A stretch of 64,000 nucleotides of DNA, taken from NCBI GenBank assembly GCA_938084835.1, contig CALKER010000003.1:1-64000 (forward strand). Direction: 5' to 3'. The notes under the pieces were generated by a model. That model saw only the letters and a list, made by a program, of their open reading frames with translations, searched no databases and was not told the DNA's origin. Position 1 is the stretch's first letter. Each line of letters starts with the position of its first letter. The stretch comes from an uncultured Thermoguttaceae bacterium. GTDB taxonomy: Bacteria > Planctomycetota > Planctomycetia > Pirellulales > Thermoguttaceae. Shown here one piece after another: positions 46,784 through 57,142 of the stretch. A program made the translations under genes and the position numbers.

Positions 46784-48622
46784 ATGACCCCAAAGATCCG
46801 CTCCGTTACATGCTCGATGGACAGGTGCCTTCGCTGGTTCGGCGGCTTTTCGCGCGCTTTGGAGCCCCCCCTCAGCCACAGGTGGGCACAGGCTGCGGAT
46901 AAGCTTGGGGCGATGGGCGTTTCTGCCGCCGTAGCCGCAATCTTTATGGCTAGCTCACTGAGAATGCCCATGGTTTGGGATGAAGGCAACGCCATTTGGC
47001 GGGCCGAGGGAATCACCGCTTGGTATCAACAGGTGCTTGCTTCCCCGCCGGAACGGTGGACGAAAGCGTTTAAGCCTGACACGCTCAAGCATTTTTGGCG
47101 CTATACGACCACGCTGGAGGGCCATCCTAGTTTCTACGGAATCACGATTGCCCTAGGACGATCCCTTGCGCCCCAGAAACTTAGCCCTTGGCAGCAAGCC
47201 CGCGTGGGACCTATTGTTCTTTTCGCGGTGGCCAGCGGATTCGTTTACTGGTATCTTAAGCAGCAAAAGGGAGTGACGGCCGGACTAGCTGCCGTGGTGG
47301 GCATGCTCTTCCTGCCCCACTTTTTTGCCCATATTCAATTCGCCACTCCAGATAGCCCACTGTGTAGCTTGTGGATTCTCACCTGTATTATCTTTTGCGC
47401 TTGGGTCCTTAACCCGGCAGTCACTCACACCAAGCCGCTCGCACATGCCAACACAAACCGACCCTGCCTTGTCCTTTTGAACCTTGTGAGGCTCTGTGGC
47501 TGCTACGGCGTTTTCGGGATAGTGCTCGGGTTGACAATGGCCACGAAATTCACGGGGTTTCTGGCCCCAGTACCGTTTTATCTTTGGGCCATTATTCGTA
47601 AGAAGTGGCAAGAGCTTGCGGGACTTCTCTATGCCCAAGTGGTGGCCACTTTGGTTTTCATTCTTGTTAATCCGCCAATCTGGCATGATCCAATCAGGGG
47701 AATGCTTGAATTTGTCGCCCGCAACCTTGACCGGTCGGATTATAACGTGAGCATTTTCTTCCTCGGCCAACGTTATGACCTCTATCATCCTTTGCCGTGG
47801 TACAACACATTAGTTTGGGTGGCAGTGACGGTGCCCACCTTCATGCTGATTTGCCTAGGAGTAACCCTCATCGCATGTCTGAGGCATCAAGCCGACAGAC
47901 CGTGGTTGGGGTTGATGATCCTTCACATGCTATGGCTCCTTCTTGTGCGGGCAACTCCTTGGGCTCCCCCGCACGACGGAGTCCGCCTTTTTCTGCCCAG
48001 CATTGGCTTTATGGGAATCCTCGGCGGTCTCGGAGCTGCCGAGCTCATCCGTGCGGCTCGTGTTTGTCTCGTGCATCCCCCCCAAAGTCTGCCCAGGCAA
48101 GTATCACAGCTCGTGGGTGGGGGCCTTATCGTGCTTGTTATCGCTGGTAGTTTGAGCTGCGTGCGGAATCTCTGCTGCTATGCCCCACATTGGCTTTCGT
48201 TCTACAACGCCCTTGTGGGAGGACCGGCAGAAGCGCAGCGACTTGGACTTGAAGTCACCTACTACTGGGACTCTCTCACCCCGGAAGTGCTTCAATGGCT
48301 GGAAAAGAACACGGGAGAGAAGGAAAAAGTGTTTTTTGCCGCTGGTCCTTACGAAAATCTGCTCCTCCTTCAGAGATGGCGCTACATTTCCTTTCAGTTT
48401 CGACCGGACGCACCCGGCCAGTGGCGGTGGTATGTCCTCCAGCACCGCTTTGGAGTATGGCAACCTGCAGATTGGTGGCTTGTTTACAACCGCCGACCGG
48501 TTTTCACCAAGACCTTGTTTGCCGGCAAGGGGTGCCAGCAGAGGGACGTTATCCTCCTGAGTATCTACCGCTGGGAGGATTACTTGGAAGCGCTAGCTTC
48601 TGTGCAAAATGACCCGTCGTAA
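46784..48622 (+). CDS. GT39-type polyprenyl-phosphate-dependent membrane glycosyltransferase
   Basis: A 612-residue multi-spanning membrane protein. After the first membrane helix it has MVWDEGNA, the Asp-Glu motif in the first periplasmic loop of PMT/ArnT-type (GT39/GT83) glycosyltransferases. About nine to eleven hydrophobic helices follow (for example GCYGVFGIVLGLTMATKFTGF and WVAVTVPTFMLICLGVTLIAC), then a roughly 150-residue soluble C-terminal domain. Such enzymes move a sugar from polyprenyl phosphate to a lipid or protein outside the membrane. The gene starts 31 bases after the ExeA-like gene, so it belongs to that operon and could glycosylate the Ser/Thr-rich product of the first gene. 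Confidence 0.85.
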   Translation: MTPKIRSVTCSMDRCLRWFGGFSRALEPPLSHRWAQAADKLGAMGVSAAVAAIFMASSLRMPMVWDEGNAIWRAEGITAWYQQVLASPPERWTKAFKPDTLKHFWRYTTTLEGHPSFYGITIALGRSLAPQKLSPWQQARVGPIVLFAVASGFVYWYLKQQKGVTAGLAAVVGMLFLPHFFAHIQFATPDSPLCSLWILTCIIFCAWVLNPAVTHTKPLAHANTNRPCLVLLNLVRLCGCYGVFGIVLGLTMATKFTGFLAPVPFYLWAIIRKKWQELAGLLYAQVVATLVFILVNPPIWHDPIRGMLEFVARNLDRSDYNVSIFFLGQRYDLYHPLPWYNTLVWVAVTVPTFMLICLGVTLIACLRHQADRPWLGLMILHMLWLLLVRATPWAPPHDGVRLFLPSIGFMGILGGLGAAELIRAARVCLVHPPQSLPRQVSQLVGGGLIVLVIAGSLSCVRNLCCYAPHWLSFYNALVGGPAEAQRLGLEVTYYWDSLTPEVLQWLEKNTGEKEKVFFAAGPYENLLLLQRWRYISFQFRPDAPGQWRWYVLQHRFGVWQPADWWLVYNRRPVFTKTLFAGKGCQQRDVILLSIYRWEDYLEALASVQNDPS

Positions 48623-48837
48623 ACGGCATTTTTTGTTGAAGGACTTTTGTTCTATCCTTTTCTGTGCAGCCTCGGTCGCTGAAGCTCGTCTTCGCGATTC
48701 ACTCTCGGGGGTGTGCTCTCTGCTGGGTGTTACCCCGAAAGCCCAAACTCTGGATAGAGCAAATCGGCAAGAAACTTCCCGCTTTTTTCGCCCGGGCGGC
48801 GAATTCGCCCGCCTGAGGGAACAACTCCGGCCTTCCT

Positions 48838-49665
48838 TCAAAGTCTTCCCCATGCTTCCTCAATCAAAGCCGGCAAAATCTCCCCGGCGCGAGCAGGTAA
48901 CCAAATATCCCCGGCCGACTCCTTCGGATCCACATGAATCCAGGTAGCTCCCCTGGATTTGGCCAGCCATGGAATTGTTGCCGCCGGAAACACTTGGCCA
49001 GAGGTTCCCACGCTCAAAACCACATCGCATTGTGATGCCGCACGAACCGCTTGGCTCCATTCCGGCTCGGCCATGGCATCCCCAAAAAGAACCACATCAG
49101 GACGATACCACCCACGCAGTCCAAATCCGAAGAGGGGTCTGACAACACTCAGCAGGTGCCGAAAGGAAATTCGGCCTGCATCAAGAAGTTGACGAACTTT
49201 GGCTGCCACCTCAGCTAGATCGCTTCGGGTCAACTCCGTTTTCAGCTTCCGATCGATCACCCACACCACTCGCAAAAGACAGCCATGGATCTCAAGCACC
49301 CGCCGCGACCCTGCTTCTTGATGAAGTCCATCGATATTTTGTGTCACCACAGTCACCTGAGCGAACTTTTCCATTTCCGCAATAGCGCGGTGGGCGGCAT
49401 TCGGCCGGGCGCACGCCATCGGCTCTAGCCGAACCACCAAATATCGGGCCAACTCTTCCGGCCGCCGCAATGCCGTCTGCCAAAGGCCTGCCCATTGGCC
49501 GAACTCTTCCACCGGAAACTGGTCCCATAAACCACCCCCGTCTCGGAACGTGGGTATGCCGCTTTCGGCTGAGATCCCTGCCCCCGTAAACACAACAACG
49601 GAGGAGCTTTGGCGAAGAATCGCCACCGCCTTCTCAAACCCAGGTGGAAGTAAGCGCGAAGTCAT
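48838..49665 (-). CDS. Sirtuin-family NAD-dependent deacylase-like protein
   Basis: A 275-residue Sir2-fold protein. NAD-binding GAGISAESGIPTFRD (28-42), QNIDGLH (109-115) and the catalytic His127 (EIHG) are intact, and GTSGQVFPAATIP and HVDP motifs follow. The zinc-binding module, normally two CxxC pairs after the catalytic His, is absent: only Cys129 is seen in that stretch, and it is replaced by a helical, charged insertion (DRKLKTELTRSDLAEVAAKV). It may therefore be a zinc-free sirtuin, or use NAD for another reaction. The expected role is lysine deacylation. It is convergent with the glycosyltransferase operon. Confidence 0.88.
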   Translation of the reverse strand: MTSRLLPPGFEKAVAILRQSSSVVVFTGAGISAESGIPTFRDGGGLWDQFPVEEFGQWAGLWQTALRRPEELARYLVVRLEPMACARPNAAHRAIAEMEKFAQVTVVTQNIDGLHQEAGSRRVLEIHGCLLRVVWVIDRKLKTELTRSDLAEVAAKVRQLLDAGRISFRHLLSVVRPLFGFGLRGWYRPDVVLFGDAMAEPEWSQAVRAASQCDVVLSVGTSGQVFPAATIPWLAKSRGATWIHVDPKESAGDIWLPARAGEILPALIEEAWGRL

Positions 49666-51234
49666 GGCTAAATCTGCTCACCCCACAATGCGGACTAAAA
49701 CATTTGGACGAACCCGGGAACTTTTGGCCTGTAAAGTGCTTTGTGAAGCGTAGTTAAGCCGGCACCGAAAAAATGAGCGAATTCATATCCTCGGTTTTCA
49801 GGACCCTTTGGGCGTCGCATCAGCCGGTGCGTAGTAAGTTCGCTGTCTGTTGGCCAAAAGTTTGTTAACTTCCGGCTGCGGTGGACGCTAATATGTTTAC
49901 AGTAGAAAGTGCACATCGAAGTGGGTAAACACTGTCGTCCCGTAGGACAATGTCACGAATAACGATGCGGCCGCTGGAAATGGTAACCTCATGGAGTTTG
50001 CGAAAACCCTTCGGTCCTCCGTAGGGGAGCCTTAATTACGAAACGCACTGCCCCATGCGAAATCCACAGGGACCGGAACTGGATCGCGGAGACATTCGGT
50101 AGGTATCCTCTCGATGCCCTTCCAAAAGGGGTTGTCCCACAGATTCTTCCTCGCGAGTTCCCCGCCAGCTGGGAGATCTACCGATGGAGCTTACGCCCCG
50201 CGACAGTCCGGCGACAGACCCCGATCGGTGCCCCGAGGGCGCCACCTATACGCAAATAATGTGCGAAATGAAACTCCCCGAAGGCAACCACTACCGAATC
50301 GGCCTCGCACGCAGAGAGCACCTCCCGAGTCACCACAAATGCCCCAATGTGGGCGGCCACACCGCGAATGATAACAGGCCTTGAAAGGGAAAATCACGCT
50401 TTAACCCCGACACGAGCACCCGCGACACTTGGGCCACTTTCAGCCGGTGGGGAATCCACCTATACAACAATTCGAGACCCTTCACTGGAAGCTGGTGGCG
50501 AAGCCCTTCCCACACCGAGTGCCGGGCTCCCTGCTTGGTCAAAAACTTAAGTGCCGCAAGCGTATCCAACAGGATCTCCCATTCCCCAGAGGCTCGCCGC
50601 CACTTGCGAGGCGACTTCCTCCACTGTCAGGGCTAACCCAACCAAATAAACCGAAAATTCGACCTTTCCGCGCGATCCTTAAACACGTTGAAAACACCAT
50701 TGGTCCTAAAAGCGCCGGAAGTGTCGCGTAAATCTTCTCCCGTCCCACGCTTCCTCATCAAGAGCCTCCCGCAATTCAACCGAACAGCTTCCGAAATTCA
50801 TCATGTTTGTGTTGGATGGCGGCGTAAAACAGTCAGCACTCAATGAGTTGTGGTGAGACCTCGCGAATGAGATCTCGGCTATGGGCTAATAGTAGCCGCC
50901 ACATGTTTGCCGAGGAACAGACCGGGAAAATTGCGGACGTTTTACCAGCCGTCTGAACCTTTGCCAAAATTCCCTTCCCTGGGTCACCTTCCACACCTTT
51001 CAACGAGTGGAGTGACAACCACGCTTGGGGTCAACGCATGAGATTGTGAGCCGCAGGACAGTCCTCGCCGCCATTCTAGCACCGACATCCCTCCGCTGCG
51101 AGCTCAGGACGTCAAAACTATTTAGCCGCCCGATACAATGTTTCTGCGTAGTTTCTGCGTAACTGGTAGCTTCCGTTCGTCGAAGCCCCATACCACCTTG
51201 TTAACTCCCGATGAGAAACGTACGGAGGAAGTCC
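49666..51234. other. Gap of 1.57 kb containing a decayed gene
   Basis: No intact gene between the sirtuin and aminotransferase genes. The part from about 50050 to 51018 holds minus-strand coding-like fragments in shifting frames (see pseudogene entry). 49666-50040 shows nothing recognised. A GGAGG ribosome site for the aminotransferase lies at its right end, near 51224. Confidence 0.5.
50050..51018 (-). pseudogene. Probable decayed gene of unknown family
   Basis: Reading the minus strand from 51018, one frame gives MWRLLLAHSRDLIREV, a stop, then FYAAIQHKHDEFRKLFG in the same frame and another stop. Protein-like sequence then continues in other frames: VELREALDEEAWDGRRFTRH, GVFNVFKDRAE, KVEFSVYLVGLALTVEEVAS, and RLKVAQVSRVLVSGLKRDF. 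The pieces follow one another in order, as expected for one gene with at least two stops and several frameshifts. I do not recognise the family. Boundaries are approximate, and chance frames cannot be ruled out. Confidence 0.4.
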
Positions 51235-52584
51235 ATGATGAGCGAATCGATTGCGGTGGCAGATGTGCCTCTTTCCCCCTATGGAAGGGTTTCCAGTGTG
51301 CTGTCGCCTGTGGGTCGGATGATGGCCCAGTTTGCTGCGGAGTTTCGGGATGGAATTGATATCAATCTTGGCGTGGGCTATGTCAGCGAAGAGGCCATTC
51401 CCTACGATGAAGTGGCGGAGGCATTTGCGGCGATTCGCCGCGACCCCACTCGTTATCGGGTACCGCTGAATTACGGGGGGCCCGCCGGTTCACCGAATTT
51501 AATTCGCTCGTTACGAAGCTTTCTTCTGCGGAATCGTCTGGGAGATCTGAGTGAAGAGATCCTCGACCGCAACCGCATCATCATCGGCGCAAGCGGGGCT
51601 AGCAGCCTCCTTGAAGGGCTGGCGGAAGTCCTACCCACCGGTATCGTCGTCACAACAGACCCTCGGTATTATATCTACTGCGAAATTCTCGAACGCCACG
51701 GCTTTCACGTCGTTGCGATTCCCGAAGACGAGGAGGGCATCAGGCTCGACGAGCTAGAAAGCGAATTAGGACGCCTCGGATCGCGTGCAAACGAGATTCG
51801 CTTCTTCTACATTGTGACCGTTAACAATCCGAGTTGTCGTGTGGTTACTACCGCCCGTCGGGCCGCCCTGGTTGCTATTGCCGAGAAGCTCTCCTACCGG
51901 CTGGGGCACAAGATCCCGGTGGTATTCGACGCCGCCTACGAAATGCTCATCCACGATCCGCAGCTTCCTCGGCCGCGTTCGGCGCTCTGCTATGATAAAC
52001 TGGGTGTTGTGTACGAAGTGGGTACTCTCTCCAAGATTGTGGCACCAGCTTTACGCATTGGGTTTCTTATTGGACCGCCGGGACCGCTAATGGATGGCCT
52101 CGTCCAGCATACGTGCGATGTTGGTTTCAGCGCCCCACTTTTTTCGCAAGAGATTGCAAGCTTTATTCTCGATCACAAAGGGGACAGTCGGCTGCAGGAG
52201 GTGCAGGCCGTCTACCGCCACCGTGCAGAAGTGACTCGTCAAGCACTCGAGAAGCATCTAGGTTGGGCCCTCCAAGAAATAAGCGGGGGCCAAGCGGGGT
52301 TCTATTACTATTTGACTTTCCGCGATGTGGAAACCGCCGAAGACTCCCCGTTTTTCCGTTTTCTCACACGCACCACCGGTGACCCGAAGATCGATGGCCC
52401 CCAGGGGCAGGAACATCCCCGGGTCTATTTTCTCCCGGGGCAACATTGCGTGGATCCGCGGGGCAAACTTCGCCAGATAGGTCGACGACAATTGCGAATC
52501 TCTTATGCTTATGAAGAGCTGTCGCGTATCGAGGAGGGCCTTCGACTTATGGCCGAAGCCGCCCGGTACGCAATAAGCCAATAA
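51235..52584 (+). CDS. PLP-dependent aminotransferase class I/II
   Basis: About 449 residues from ATG 51235, which has GGAGGA at good spacing upstream. Fold-type I motifs: NYGGPAGSPNLIRSLRSFL near the N-terminus, FYIVTVNNPSCRV (cofactor contact Asn), VVFDAAYEMLI (Asp and Tyr stacking region), and the Schiff-base lysine in EVGTLSKIVAPALRIGFL. The GTLSK-APALRIG pattern resembles the 2-aminoadipate/valine-type aminotransferases and MocR-like enzymes, but no DNA-binding domain is present. Substrate is unknown. It stands alone and converges with the iron-sulfur operon. Confidence 0.9.
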   Translation: MMSESIAVADVPLSPYGRVSSVLSPVGRMMAQFAAEFRDGIDINLGVGYVSEEAIPYDEVAEAFAAIRRDPTRYRVPLNYGGPAGSPNLIRSLRSFLLRNRLGDLSEEILDRNRIIIGASGASSLLEGLAEVLPTGIVVTTDPRYYIYCEILERHGFHVVAIPEDEEGIRLDELESELGRLGSRANEIRFFYIVTVNNPSCRVVTTARRAALVAIAEKLSYRLGHKIPVVFDAAYEMLIHDPQLPRPRSALCYDKLGVVYEVGTLSKIVAPALRIGFLIGPPGPLMDGLVQHTCDVGFSAPLFSQEIASFILDHKGDSRLQEVQAVYRHRAEVTRQALEKHLGWALQEISGGQAGFYYYLTFRDVETAEDSPFFRFLTRTTGDPKIDGPQGQEHPRVYFLPGQHCVDPRGKLRQIGRRQLRISYAYEELSRIEEGLRLMAEAARYAISQ

Positions 52585-52703
52585 CAACGCTTGGGTCGCG
52601 CACGCCTGGCTCCGTCCCGCAGGTGCTCAACAACCGTGGGCCATCTGTTCTATGGATAAAATGGCTTGAAAGCCGGCAGGACCATGCGCAAGATCAAGCA
52701 AAC

Positions 52704-54092
52704 CTACGTGGGCCTTGCTTTATCTTTCTCCGCAGCTTTGGCGTAAACACGAATACTGTCAGCATCGATAAGACCAAGCCTCACCTGCTCCAAGGGGCAA
52801 AACCGGAAGCAGCGGCCGCACGAATAACATTTTCCCCGCTCCGGCTCATATTCCCTTCGATGAGGGCTGCGGCTAAGCTGTAGGACCTTTGCTGCCATCA
52901 CCCCACCGAACCATAAGCCTACGAGTAAACATCCCCACCGGTACCGGCCTTCGATCTTGGCGGCCTCCTCATAAAGTTGCGAAACGGGTATGCCGGATTT
53001 GCGAAAAACGTCGGAAGCATCGGTAGTTCCCACTACTTGGCCGCTCTCTTCCAGCCACACCCGCTCCGCCAATTGGATGCGCCAATCCAAGCGTGAAGTC
53101 ACCGGACCAAGAAAGAGCCCGCTAACAACGCCGGCTATCACAACCCCGCAGCAGGCCACCACTAAATGGAGGTTGCTAATCGGTAACTTTTGGGACGTGC
53201 CGTCCCACCCACCCTCTTCCGGGCGCCGAATCGCGTTATAAGGACACACCTCCTCGCAAAGCCGGCAGTTGATACACTCGCTTGGCGGTATTCGCAAATG
53301 CCACCGGGAAAGCGGCGACACTATTCGAAAAATTGCACCTAGGGGGCAAAGGAACCGGCAATACGGCCGGGCTATTACCAGCCCCAAGAGCACAACCCCA
53401 ATGCTAAAAATCCACGTGCTGGCATTAGCACCCAAACGGAAAAAACTTACAAACGGATCATAATGGCATATCAAAAAATATCCACTGCAAACCGTCGTCA
53501 TTACAGCCAGCCCAAGGAACGCATAAGGAAAAAGTCCCAACGACTCGTCCACCCATCGAGGGATCCGGACAGGGGCAATCGCCGTAAGCTCCTGAAAAGC
53601 CCCAAGGGGGCACACAGCAGCGCAAAAAGTTCGCCCACACAGAAGTGTGAACAGGATTGGAACAACCACCAACAACACCACAACAGTTGGCACAAAATAG
53701 CTCGGATCGGCCAAGGTTAGGGCGACATTTTGAAGAGCTCCAATCGGACAGATACACCCTTGCCGCCAAAAGCCCAACCAGGCCAGCGACAAACCTGCTA
53801 TAACAAGAAGTCCCGTACGCGAGCGCGCGCGGATCGCTACATAACTGGCCGCCCCAAGAGCCACGATTAGAAAAGCGACGTCTGCGTACTCCCAAACTGC
53901 GCCCTTTGGCAAAGCTGCACGAAGTTGAGCTTCCCAATCCGGCGAATCATAACCGGGAATGTGAGGCCGAACTAATTCGCTTTGCCCAAAACAGGCACTC
54001 ATCCACAAGGGAGGGAAAAGCCCAAGCGCGGCTTTGCCCCAAAACCACCGAAAGCCAGGAGCGACCCAGGTTGCTTGCCTGCTAGGGATCAC
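52704..54092 (-). CDS. NapH/NosR-like membrane iron-sulfur protein
   Basis: A 462-residue polytopic protein. About five to six membrane helices carry the duplicated CxxxCP motifs of the NapH/NosR/FixG group: GCICPIGAL, CAAVCPLGAF and CRFLCPLGAI. Two ferredoxin clusters follow: CINCRLCEEVCPYNAI after the third and CYSCGRCFRFCPLEQV near the C-terminus. Such proteins pass electrons across the membrane, usually from quinol or a flavin domain to periplasmic or cytoplasmic ferredoxins. It is last in a tight three-gene operon, starting 11 bases after the ferredoxin gene. There is no nitrate or nitrous oxide reductase nearby, so the final acceptor is unknown. Confidence 0.88.
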   Translation of the reverse strand: MIPSRQATWVAPGFRWFWGKAALGLFPPLWMSACFGQSELVRPHIPGYDSPDWEAQLRAALPKGAVWEYADVAFLIVALGAASYVAIRARSRTGLLVIAGLSLAWLGFWRQGCICPIGALQNVALTLADPSYFVPTVVVLLVVVPILFTLLCGRTFCAAVCPLGAFQELTAIAPVRIPRWVDESLGLFPYAFLGLAVMTTVCSGYFLICHYDPFVSFFRLGANASTWIFSIGVVLLGLVIARPYCRFLCPLGAIFRIVSPLSRWHLRIPPSECINCRLCEEVCPYNAIRRPEEGGWDGTSQKLPISNLHLVVACCGVVIAGVVSGLFLGPVTSRLDWRIQLAERVWLEESGQVVGTTDASDVFRKSGIPVSQLYEEAAKIEGRYRWGCLLVGLWFGGVMAAKVLQLSRSPHRREYEPERGKCYSCGRCFRFCPLEQVRLGLIDADSIRVYAKAAEKDKARPT

Positions 54093-54103
54093 CCGCCCGC
54101 CTC

Positions 54104-54781
54104 CTACTTGTCCGCCTGCCCTAAAAGACGCCTGGCCTTTCGTTTCAAGATAAAAGGCTGGGAGGCGGGAACCCGCCGAAATGCCCGCGTGGGACAGGCC
54201 CGAGCAATGGAGCAGTCATTACATTCCACACAAAGATCATGCTGGACCTGAAGATAAAGCGACCCGTTCATCATCGCGCAACCTTTGACACATCGTCCAC
54301 ACCCGATGCAAATCTCCCTTTGAACATGGTATTCGAATCGCGGAACTCCCGCTTGGTCGACGATGAACTGCCGGATTAAAGCCCCGGTGGGGCAAAGCTG
54401 ATTTTCCGCCGCGGTATCCAAACTACGATAAGACACATCGAAGTAGCCCGTGCAGATATCGCACATGGCGCATAAAGGATAAAACTGCACAGCCCTGACC
54501 GCCGAAGGCTGGATCACACATTGGGTGGCACAGTTCCCACAGCCGATGCAAAGATCGGGATCTAGTTGCCAAACGAGCTGATTGGCTTCCCCTCTTCGGC
54601 CGGCAACAAACCCCCCAGCTCCCGCCACAAATGCCAGTACACAGTATCGAGAGGCGTCTGCCAGGAAGCCGCGGCGGGTTTCCCGGGACTGCGGCGTATC
54701 ACTCGATGCCGGTTCGCCGAAACTTGCGGGAGACTTTCCTCCACCGGCCATCACCATCCTCCCATCCCAAAAGGCAGCCAA
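54104..54781 (-). CDS. Tat-exported polyferredoxin, NapG-like, four [4Fe-4S] clusters
   Basis: A 225-residue protein with RRGFLADASRYCVLAFVAG as a probable twin-arginine signal. Four cluster-binding regions follow: CIGCGNCATQC, CAMCDIC with a later LCPTGA, CIGCGRCVKGC, and CVECNDCSIARACP. This layout matches NapG/NrfC-type electron carriers exported in folded form. The NapH-like membrane protein is encoded 11 bases downstream and a small Cys-rich membrane protein 12 bases upstream, so the three products probably form one electron-transfer complex outside the cytoplasm. Start could be the ATG at 54781 or an internal Met about ten codons later. Confidence 0.9.
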   Translation of the reverse strand: MAAFWDGRMVMAGGGKSPASFGEPASSDTPQSRETRRGFLADASRYCVLAFVAGAGGFVAGRRGEANQLVWQLDPDLCIGCGNCATQCVIQPSAVRAVQFYPLCAMCDICTGYFDVSYRSLDTAAENQLCPTGALIRQFIVDQAGVPRFEYHVQREICIGCGRCVKGCAMMNGSLYLQVQHDLCVECNDCSIARACPTRAFRRVPASQPFILKRKARRLLGQADK

Positions 54782-54793
54782 TGACCCCAGTTC

Positions 54794-55192
54794 TCAACGA
54801 TGTCCCGAATTTTCCGCTGCCATCCTTATCCCCGGCCGAAACACGCAGCCAGCCCTTGCCGGGCAAAGGACGCAAAAGGCCGGTAGGCAGGCTTCCCGAG
54901 GGGCATGCCTCACGAGGCTTGCGGACGGATCGCACGGGTCGCCAGCCCGCTGGATCAAACGCATGTCGACCTGGTATTCATTTGCCCGGACAGTGGTTTC
55001 CGGCTCTTTCCGCCGCCTTGTCCAAAGCGCCACGCAGGCGCCGAGAACCGCCACACGACCTAAAGAAATAAAAAAAGCCCGCCGGGATTTCCCCGCACGA
55101 GCCTCTGTCGCACGATTAACTGGTGAAATCTCGTTCACTGCTTCAATGCAAGAGGATGTTCCCGCAAAAAACTTATCGCAACCCTCTAACAT
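54794..55192 (-). CDS. Small Cys-rich membrane-anchored protein, first gene of Fe-S operon
   Basis: A 132-residue frame ending 12 bases before the polyferredoxin start, same strand. It has SRRAFFISLGRVAVLGACVALW, a twin-arginine-like hydrophobic anchor, then a C-terminal cysteine cluster EACLPAFCVLCPARAGC (spacing C-x4-C-x2-C-x5-C) that could hold one more iron-sulfur cluster. Small partners of this kind (Arg-rich signal, anchor, Cys cluster) are found beside NapG/NapH-like pairs. The tight spacing supports it as a real gene; the first 30 residues may be upstream of the true start. Confidence 0.62.
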   Translation of the reverse strand: MLEGCDKFFAGTSSCIEAVNEISPVNRATEARAGKSRRAFFISLGRVAVLGACVALWTRRRKEPETTVRANEYQVDMRLIQRAGDPCDPSASLVRHAPREACLPAFCVLCPARAGCVFRPGIRMAAENSGHR

Positions 55193-55344
55193 GCAAACGC
55201 TTGTTGGCGGTTTCGAGCTCCCACCAACGCGCCTGCTGGGGCGCAGACACCACAGCTTACGATTTTTCTTTTAACCCATTAAACACTGACCGAAAGCTAC
55301 CCTATTCTCGAAGCCATTCGCACCAGTCGAAAAACTTTGACGGC

Positions 55345-57142
<1,798 letters not shown>

